The notes under the pieces were generated by a model. It had not been told where the DNA came from. It saw only the letters and a program-made list of their open reading frames with translations, and did not search any database. Positions 58,606 through 64,000 of a stretch of 64,000 nt of DNA are shown here, in pieces. Position numbers and translations under genes: made by a program. Position 1 is the stretch's first letter. Every line of letters begins with the position of its first letter. Origin of the DNA: Pseudooceanicola marinus (GTDB taxonomy: Bacteria; Pseudomonadota; Alphaproteobacteria; Rhodobacterales; Rhodobacteraceae); contig NZ_JAIVMC010000009.1 in NCBI RefSeq assembly GCF_020177265.1, forward strand, positions 204,584 through 268,583. The letters are read 5' to 3'.

Positions 58606-59514
58606 ATGCCTTTCCGTATTGCCAAGGGACACCGCCAGCGGACGCGGTGGGCCTATGCCGCCTTCCTTGCCTTGCCGGTGATCCTGTTCACCGCCGTCTA
58701 CATCTATCCGCTCGTCTACTCCGTCACCATGTCGCTGCATTCCTGGGATGGCATGTCGCCGCAATGGACCTGGATTGGCTTCGGCAACTACTCTTCCCTG
58801 TTCGACGACGAGCGGTTCTGGACCGCGCTTGGAAACAACTTCCGCTGGCTGATCTTTGAACTGCTGGCGCCCACGGCCTTCGGCCTGGCCCTTGCGCTGC
58901 TTCTCAACGACAAGCTCAAGGGGGCAGGGATCTACAAGACGTTGATCTTCCTGCCCTTCACCATGACCCCGATCGCCGTCGCCGCCTTCCGGCGCTGGAT
59001 CTACGATCCCAGCAAGGGTGTGGCCGAGGATGTTCTGGGCGCCATCGGTCTCGGTGCGCTGCAGCAGAACTGGCTGGGCGATCCGGATCTTGTGACCTAC
59101 TCGATCATGTTCTCTTCTCTGTGGTGGAAAACCGGCTTCTCGTTCCTGCTCTACTTCGCCGGGCTTCGCTCTGTCCCGCAGGACTACATCGAGGCGGCGC
59201 AGATTGACGGTGCGAAGCCCTGGGTAATCTTCTGGCGCATCACCTTCCCCATGCTGTGGCCGACGACGATCGTAGTGCTGGGGATCTCGGGGATCGACGC
59301 GATGCGGGTGTTTGACCTTGTCCAGGGCATGACCCAGGGCGGGCCCTACAACTCGTCCCACGTCCTTGCGACGCTGATGTACGACGTCAGTTTCCAGCGT
59401 TTCCAGATGGGACGCGGCGCGGCGATCGCCGTTTGCCTGATGATCGTCGCGATGGTCATCGTGCTTCCCTACATCATCTACATGTCCAGCCGTATCGAGG
59501 ACGTCCGCGAATGA
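58606..59514 (+). CDS. Sugar-type ABC permease (MalF/UgpA family)
   Basis: The 302-residue permease has six hydrophobic helices, the first at 'AFLALPVILFTAVYIYPLVY', and the EAA loop 'EAAQIDGAKPWVIFWRITFP' near 203-222 that couples to the ATPase. 'GLRSVPQDYIEA' precedes it. The stop overlaps the next permease start by ATGA. Carbohydrate specificity is inferred from the family and from the GH3 and reductase neighbours. Confidence 0.92.
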   Translation: MPFRIAKGHRQRTRWAYAAFLALPVILFTAVYIYPLVYSVTMSLHSWDGMSPQWTWIGFGNYSSLFDDERFWTALGNNFRWLIFELLAPTAFGLALALLLNDKLKGAGIYKTLIFLPFTMTPIAVAAFRRWIYDPSKGVAEDVLGAIGLGALQQNWLGDPDLVTYSIMFSSLWWKTGFSFLLYFAGLRSVPQDYIEAAQIDGAKPWVIFWRITFPMLWPTTIVVLGISGIDAMRVFDLVQGMTQGGPYNSSHVLATLMYDVSFQRFQMGRGAAIAVCLMIVAMVIVLPYIIYMSSRIEDVRE

Positions 59515-60320
59515 CCCGTAACAACGATATCTGGCGGCACGCGCTTCTGATCCTGGCCGCTCTGTTCTTCATCGGCCTAATGCTGATCGCCGTCTTTGCC
59601 TCCTTCAAGACATCGGAGGAAATGCTGACGCCACTGGCGCTGCCGGAGAGATTCTACCTGGGTAATTACCAGCAGGCCTTCGTCGATCTGTGGCGGCCGC
59701 TTCTCAATTCCGTCGCGATCACCGTGCCGGCCTTGCTCCTGTCCATCCTGGTGGGGTGCCTCGCGGCCTATCCCCTCAGCCAGATGGGGGCGAAGGCGGG
59801 TCCGGGGGGCTACATCTTCCTGCTGTTGGGGATGTTCATCCCGTTCCAGATCATCCAGATCCCGATCTTCATCATCATCCGGGCCATGGGCTTCTACGAC
59901 ACGATCTATGGCATGTGGGTTGTGCACCTGGCCCTGGGTATTCCATTCTGCACCTTCTTCATGCGGAACTTCTTCGCCACCGTGCCGCGCACCATGTGGG
60001 AGGCGGCGCAGATCGATGGCTGCGGGGCGGTCGGCTATTTCTTCAAGATCCTCATGCCGGCCTCCATTTCCGGGATCGCGGCCCTGGCGATCGTCCAGAG
60101 CCGCGGCGTGTGGAACGATCTGCTGTTCGCGTTGACGCTGACCCGCTCGCCCGATGCGTCGCCCGTGACACGGGAGCTTTACGGGATGGTCGGGGCCTTC
60201 CAGATCGAGGAGGGGCCGCTGATGGCATCGGCCATCGTGTCGACTCTGCCGATGGTGCTGGTGTTCCTGGTGTTCCAGAAGGCCTTCACTCGTGGGCTTC
60301 TCGGTGGCAGCTCCAAGTAA
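59511..60320 (+). CDS. Sugar-type ABC permease (MalG/UgpE family)
   Basis: The 269-residue partner permease has six helices and the EAA loop 'EAAQIDGCGAVGYFFKILMP'. The ATG at 59511 overlaps the preceding stop; the longer frame is an artefact. No binding-protein or ATPase gene follows; the next gene, 10 bp later, is an M81 peptidase. A separate multi-purpose ATPase elsewhere in the genome would be needed. Confidence 0.92.
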   Translation: MTRNNDIWRHALLILAALFFIGLMLIAVFASFKTSEEMLTPLALPERFYLGNYQQAFVDLWRPLLNSVAITVPALLLSILVGCLAAYPLSQMGAKAGPGGYIFLLLGMFIPFQIIQIPIFIIIRAMGFYDTIYGMWVVHLALGIPFCTFFMRNFFATVPRTMWEAAQIDGCGAVGYFFKILMPASISGIAALAIVQSRGVWNDLLFALTLTRSPDASPVTRELYGMVGAFQIEEGPLMASAIVSTLPMVLVFLVFQKAFTRGLLGGSSK

Positions 60321-60330
60321 GGAGAAGACG

Positions 60331-61824
60331 ATGACCAAACGTGTCGCCCTTGTGGGCGTGATCCACGAAGCCATGCTGTCGTGCCCGTTCCCGACGGGCG
60401 CGGAAACCACCACCGTGCTGCGCGGAGAGGAGATCATCGCGCAGCGGCCCTTCCTTGTGCGGGGCATGATCGACCGGCTGGCCGAGGAAGACGGGGTCGA
60501 GACGGTGCCACTGATCTTCGCCAAGACCTGGCCCGGTGGCGGGTTCGAGCGGTCCTTCTACGATGCCTTCGTTGCCGAGGCGCAGCAGCTGTTGCGCGAC
60601 CAGGGGCCCTTTGACGCGGTCGCGCTGGCGAACCATGGGGCGATGGAGGTCGAGGGGCTGAACGAACATGGGGACACCCACTTCGCCCGCTTGATGCGCG
60701 AGGTGACCGGGGACGAGATCCCCTATGCAACCGCCTTCGATCACCATGGCCAGGTCACGCCCGAGCTGCTGGAGCACGTGACCGTCTTCACCGCCCTGCG
60801 CGAGGCGCCGCATCGCGATGACCACGATGCGTCCTACCGGGCGGGGGAATTATTGCTGCGCTGCATGGCCGGAGAGATCACCCCGGTGCGGGCCAGCGTC
60901 CGTGTGCCATTGCTGATGCCGGGCGAATGGGTGATGACCGACTACGAGCCGGCGCACGGATTGTTCTCGGGCCTTGCGGCGCGCGCCCGTGCCGAGGGCG
61001 TTCTGAACGCGGAAGTCCTCGTGGGCTTTGCCTGGAATGATAACCCCTGGGTGGGGATGCAGGCGATGATCCTGGCCGATTGTAACCCTGCCGCAGCGCA
61101 GGCCGCCGCGGCGCGGCTGGCGCAGGATATCTGGGACGCCCGCGTGGGGTTTGGGCTGCAGATGGAAACGGCGGAACTGGATGAAGGCCTTGCGTGCGCG
61201 GCGGCCTCCGTCGATAGTCCTGTCTATGTCTCCGACAGTGGCGACAATACCTCTGCCGGGGCAGGGGGCGATTTGACCACCGTTCTTCAGGCCTGTATCG
61301 CGCGGCCCGACATCACCGATGCCGTGGTCGCCGGGATTTTTGCACCGGCCACGGTGGCGCAATGCCTGCAAGCGGGTCAGGGGGCAGAGGTCACCCTGAC
61401 CCTTGGCGCCGAACACCGCACCTTGCCGGTCACGGACACCGTCGTCCGGGGGCGGGTGATCGCCTGTGCCGCGACACTGGACGTGCCGCTGGGCAGCGGC
61501 TTTTCCGCCGGTGGCATCGACTGGGCCGTGGTCGACTTCGGTGGGGTCCTGGCGAAGTTCCATGCCGACCGGGTGGGGATCTCGTCGCCGCAGCATTTCG
61601 AGGCAATGGGTATTCATCCGACCGACTATGCCATTTACGTGGTGAAATTCGGCTATCTCATGCCCCAGCTGGAACAGATAGCGGCGCGCCACATTGTGCT
61701 GCTGACGGAAGGCTGCGCGAACCTTGATTTGCGCCAGCAGGAGTTCTCGCGCGTCGCCCGGCCGGCCTTCCCGCTGGATCCGGTCGGCGACACCCCGGAA
61801 ACGGTGGCCTTTTCCGCCCCGTAA
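60331..61824 (+). CDS. M81 family metallopeptidase (MlrC-like)
   Basis: The 497-residue protein matches the M81 family named for microcystinase C. Metal-binding candidates are the histidines and aspartates of 'ALANHGAMEVEG', 'TAFDHHGQVTPE' and 'DSGDNTSAGAGGD'. Many bacteria without cyanotoxins have such genes next to ABC transporters, so the substrate is probably another small peptide or amide. The ATG at 60331 follows AAGGAGAAGACG; it is co-transcribed with the permeases. Confidence 0.88.
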   Translation: MTKRVALVGVIHEAMLSCPFPTGAETTTVLRGEEIIAQRPFLVRGMIDRLAEEDGVETVPLIFAKTWPGGGFERSFYDAFVAEAQQLLRDQGPFDAVALANHGAMEVEGLNEHGDTHFARLMREVTGDEIPYATAFDHHGQVTPELLEHVTVFTALREAPHRDDHDASYRAGELLLRCMAGEITPVRASVRVPLLMPGEWVMTDYEPAHGLFSGLAARARAEGVLNAEVLVGFAWNDNPWVGMQAMILADCNPAAAQAAAARLAQDIWDARVGFGLQMETAELDEGLACAAASVDSPVYVSDSGDNTSAGAGGDLTTVLQACIARPDITDAVVAGIFAPATVAQCLQAGQGAEVTLTLGAEHRTLPVTDTVVRGRVIACAATLDVPLGSGFSAGGIDWAVVDFGGVLAKFHADRVGISSPQHFEAMGIHPTDYAIYVVKFGYLMPQLEQIAARHIVLLTEGCANLDLRQQEFSRVARPAFPLDPVGDTPETVAFSAP

Positions 61825-61989
61825 CCGCCGCGTGGCTGCGTCAAAGGCGGGGGCGTTGGGCGCGAGGCGGAATAATCCGGCTCGCGTTCAAGTTTCCAGG
61901 GACAGCCGATCAGATCAGATGGGCCTGCCTCAATGTCACGAGAGTGCGCAGGCCCCGGCAGATCGAGGCCTCCGGAACACGCTGAGTGC

Positions 61990-62979
61990 TCAGTCGCGAT
62001 CAGCGGCATAGCGCAGGCCGATCCGGTCGCGGATGCTGTCCATCGTGCCGAGGATCTCCACCGTTTCAGAGGGTTGCATGCGGGGCTCCCCCGTCTCGCC
62101 CGCTGAGATGGCCGCAGCGGCGGCAATGGCCTGGTGCTGCATGCCGCGCCCTTCGTTGGGCGCCGCGAACTCCTCCACGAGTTCCCCCTTGCTGTCGTAC
62201 ACGCACATCCGTGTTGGGGCGTACCAGATGGCGTCCAGCTCGATCCGGCCCTTGTCGCCGATGATCGTCGCCGTGTTCGGTCCCTGGAAGTCGCTGGCGC
62301 AGCTCAGTTCCGAAATGGCGCCGTTCTCGTGCCGCAGGATAATCGCGACACCCGCATCGGCACCAGTCTCGCGGAAGCGCGCGACGGCCTGCGCCTCGGC
62401 CGGCAGGCCAAGGATGTCGCAAGCGAAGGAGACCGGGTAGATGCCGAGGTCGAGCAGCGCACCGCCGCCCAGTTCCATCTTGTTCAGCCGGTGCTCGGGG
62501 GCGTCGGGCAGGTCCTGAGAGTGGTCCGCCTTGAGGGTGTGCACCTGGCCGATCGTGCCGGCTGCGAGGATCTCGTGCAGGCGGGTCATGTGCGGCAGGA
62601 AGCGGGTCCACATCGCCTCGAGTACGAACAACCCACGCGCCCTGGCGAGCGCGGTGATCTCCGCTGCCTCGGCCGCGTTCATCGCGAAGGGCTTCTCGAT
62701 CATCACGTGCTTGCCGGCTTCCAGCGCAAGGCGCGCGCCTTCCAGGTGGAAGGGATGCGGCGTGGCAACGTAGATGATGTCGACATTGGGATCGGCCACG
62801 AGTGCCTCATAGCTGCCGTGGGCGCTCGGAATACCGTGCTCCTGCGCAAATGTCTGGGCTTTGGCTCCGGAGCGCGAACCGACCGCGGTAACGGGGAGCC
62901 CGGCGAGGGTGAGGTCCTTGACGAAACGTTCGGCGATTAGGCCCGTGGCCATGATGCCCCACTTGCAGGATTGGGTCAT
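61990..62979 (-). CDS. Gfo/Idh/MocA family oxidoreductase
   Basis: NAD(P)-dependent sugar dehydrogenase-like protein of 329 residues. The Rossmann start 'KWGIMATGLIAERFVKDL' (6-23) and the family motif EKP at 95-97 (MIEKPFAM) are clear; 'GGGALLDLGIYPVSFACDIL' near 172-191 forms part of the active site. The substrate is unknown. It converges with the peptidase gene and has a GC-rich palindrome in its leader. Confidence 0.93.
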   Translation of the reverse strand: MTQSCKWGIMATGLIAERFVKDLTLAGLPVTAVGSRSGAKAQTFAQEHGIPSAHGSYEALVADPNVDIIYVATPHPFHLEGARLALEAGKHVMIEKPFAMNAAEAAEITALARARGLFVLEAMWTRFLPHMTRLHEILAAGTIGQVHTLKADHSQDLPDAPEHRLNKMELGGGALLDLGIYPVSFACDILGLPAEAQAVARFRETGADAGVAIILRHENGAISELSCASDFQGPNTATIIGDKGRIELDAIWYAPTRMCVYDSKGELVEEFAAPNEGRGMQHQAIAAAAAISAGETGEPRMQPSETVEILGTMDSIRDRIGLRYAADRD

Positions 62980-62998
62980 GTGTTCTCCGGATATTTGA

Positions 62999-63022
62999 AG
63001 CCCGCCCCATATGGGGCGGGCT
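62999..63022. promoter_or_regulatory. Perfect 24-bp palindrome upstream of the oxidoreductase
   Basis: The arm AGCCCGCCCCAT (62999-63010) is followed by its exact reverse complement (63011-63022). It lies 19 bp before the start of the minus-strand gene. It could be an operator for a dimeric regulator or a leader hairpin with a 10-bp stem and an ATAT loop. Confidence 0.55.
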
Positions 63023-63718
63023 CATGGGCCATGCGGCCGTCAGGAGTCTGTTAGAGTACAGTCGGAGCGGTGCAAGGCAGAGCACCTGTCCAGTCTGGTC
63101 CGGGCCTCACTGTGCGGTGCGTTGCCGATCGCCTGGGCAGGAAGGCGGTAGCGGCCATGGATCGGGCCTGAACTGCCAGATGCGCCCGTGCTGGCGATCC
63201 GCGGGGACCGGACAGGGAAACGTCGGAGCCGGAGGCAGCGGTACTCAGGTGCGGCTGCGAGGGGCTGCCGGGCAAGTCGCCCCGGCGCCTCTGTATACGT
63301 TGTAAGCGCAGCGGAGGGATCAGCAAGTCCGAGCAGGATTTCCTGGCCGTCGAACCCGGTGCCGACAAGGAAGAGGGGGCAGGGCCTTGCGCCTGCCTGG
63401 CGGGCCGCCGGTGAAGTACTTCAGGGGACGGGTCGCCACGAGGATACCAGCAGGACGGCGCTCTGAAAACGCCCGAAGATTCCTGGAAGCTGGTGAGACG
63501 CACAGGCCCACGGCCTTCGCGCGGCGAGCAAGGGAGGAAGGCTCCAACCCGCGCGAGACGCTGGTCACCGCAGATGATGAAACACAGGCAGGTGACTGGG
63601 TTTCAAAGCGCCGACGCAGGAACAAAATCAAAGATTTTTGCGGGTTGGATAAGTCCTGGACCTCTGGAAGCGGGTGGTTTCGGCGAAAAGCGCGGATCGA
63701 GAGCGCCAGTTAGACCTG

Positions 63719-63740
63719 TCTCAATCCGTAATAATTGAGA
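63719..63740. repeat. Short inverted repeat in the AT-rich stretch
   Basis: TCTCAAT (63719-63725) and ATTGAGA (63734-63740) are exact inverted copies around eight bases. It may form a small hairpin or be part of a mobile-element edge. Confidence 0.5.
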
Positions 63741-63754
63741 AAATTTGAGTGCAT

Positions 63755-63804
63755 ATATTTTGGCGGGTAGGATGGCTGGTTTAAAACCGATCCGCCCAAA
63801 ATAT
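63755..63804. repeat. Large imperfect palindrome in the AT-rich stretch
   Basis: ATATTTTGGCGGG (63755-63767) pairs with CCGCCCAAAATAT (63792-63804) with a one-base bulge. Its centre holds a second perfect palindrome GGTTT-A-AAACC (63778-63788). The 50-bp structure could extrude as a cruciform or form an RNA hairpin. Confidence 0.6.
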
Positions 63805-63834
63805 CTTTTAGTAACAAAATTTTGGGTTGGATGC

Positions 63835-63851
63835 TGGAGGCGAGTACCGGA
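63835..63851 (-). other. Possible tRNA 3'-end fragment (att-like)
   Basis: On the minus strand the 17 bases ending in TACTCGCCTCCA have the form of a T-stem 3' strand, a seven-base acceptor strand ACTCGCC, a discriminator and CCA, similar to my recollection of tRNA-Cys in this family. The rest of a tRNA is absent. Such fragments arise when elements integrate into tRNA genes. This is a weak call. Confidence 0.3.
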
Positions 63852-63869
63852 CCCGCTACCATTTTTCTA

Positions 63870-64000
63870 AGCCCTTGAGCTACTTAGGGTCAGGACTCAT
63901 AGCCAGTAAATAACGAGGGCTGCGAGGGCGATGGCTGACAGGAAGACTTTCGGGCATCTGTCGTATCGGGTCGCCACACGCCGCCAATCCTTCAGCCTGC
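63870..64000 (-). mobile_element. End of an IS5-family insertion sequence
   Basis: Contains the 3' end of a transposase gene plus the outer bases GAGCTACTTAGGGTCAGGACTCAT, in two parts 63877-63890 and 63891-63900, that probably include the terminal inverted repeat. The other end is outside the window, so neither repeat pairing nor target duplication can be confirmed. Confidence 0.6.
63897..64000 (-). CDS. IS5-family transposase, C-terminal fragment (runs off window)
   Basis: On the minus strand the frame enters from outside the window and ends with TGA at 63899-63897. The 34 visible residues contain LKDWRRVATRYDRCPKVF and end in VIYWL, the characteristic C terminus of IS5-group DDE transposases common in alphaproteobacteria; the Arg/Tyr/Asp pattern follows the catalytic Glu, which lies outside. 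Whether the full gene is intact cannot be seen. Confidence 0.8.
   Translation of the reverse strand, partial: RLKDWRRVATRYDRCPKVFLSAIALAALVIYWL

Larger units (their letters stand above)
63023..63896. other. Gene-free terminal region
   Basis: No supported gene in about 870 bp. Open frames up to 150 codons exist but none resembles protein. From about 63600 the sequence becomes AT-rich and contains the inverted repeats listed separately, a fragment like a tRNA 3' end, and the edge of an insertion sequence. Confidence 0.5.

Noticed and set aside
63051..63503. 150-codon minus-strand frame near the end of the window
   Set aside because: Pro/Ser/Arg-rich with no motif or ribosome-binding site; looks like chance in GC-rich DNA.
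63387..63738. Overlapping plus-strand frames in the terminal region
   Set aside because: No recognisable domain, no start signals, and they run into the AT-rich repeats.

Overview
The window is a high-GC chromosomal segment of an alphaproteobacterium, almost certainly a member of the Rhodobacteraceae (Roseobacter/Rhodobacter group). The grounds are the GC-rich codon use, the BztABCD-type amino-acid ABC transporter, the block of S1C protease, RarA, CrcB, RluC, HAD phosphatase and ATP12 directly behind rplQ, and the order rpmH-rnpA-yidD-ttcA-yidC-MOSC-engB. I recognise this layout from the family; it was not checked against a database. Region 1 (1-24570) carries the translation supercluster: 3' part of fusA, tuf, then the S10, spc and alpha operons up to rplQ, with secY, adk and rpoA. 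It is not one uninterrupted string. Non-ribosomal genes sit at four places: a SAM-dependent synthase and a low-GC orphan gene between rplW and rplB; a 2OG-oxygenase-like gene and an acyl-CoA thioesterase between rplP and rpmC; ChaC, a secreted VHL-like protein and a lipoprotein between rpmD and rplO; and a small secreted protein between adk and rpsM. At each break an intrinsic terminator closes the upstream block and a GC-rich sigma70-type promoter of similar design opens the next. rplQ is also cut off from rpoA by a terminator and has its own promoter candidate. Region 2 (24570-35150, + strand) is a housekeeping run: periplasmic serine protease, rarA, crcB, rluC, HAD phosphatase and ATP12 chaperone, then the bztABCD uptake operon for acidic amino acids and their amides, closed by a bidirectional terminator. 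Region 3 (35150-50650) is mostly on the minus strand: an SH3-like membrane protein, DoxX, argB-ferredoxin-sixA, a tandem pair of outer-membrane beta-barrel genes (+), engB-MOSC-yidC, a c-di-GMP phosphodiesterase, ttcA, a DUF1963 gene (+), yidD-rnpA-rpmH with a strong rpmH promoter, a sensor kinase (+) and tRNA-Arg(ACG). Region 4 (50650-64000) looks accessory. It has a hybrid sensor kinase, a carboxylesterase and GH3 beta-glucosidase pair, an aldo/keto reductase, two sugar-type ABC permeases without visible binding protein or ATPase, an M81 (MlrC-like) peptidase and a Gfo/Idh/MocA oxidoreductase. About 900 bp without genes follow, AT-rich at the far end, with large inverted repeats, a fragment resembling a tRNA 3' end, and the 3' end of an IS5-family transposase running off the window. 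The most unusual items are the low-GC gene with a HEPN-like R-x4-H motif inside the S10 operon, the VHL-beta-like secreted protein, the modular r-protein layout with its shared promoter design, and the tRNA-to-IS accessory block with an incomplete transporter.
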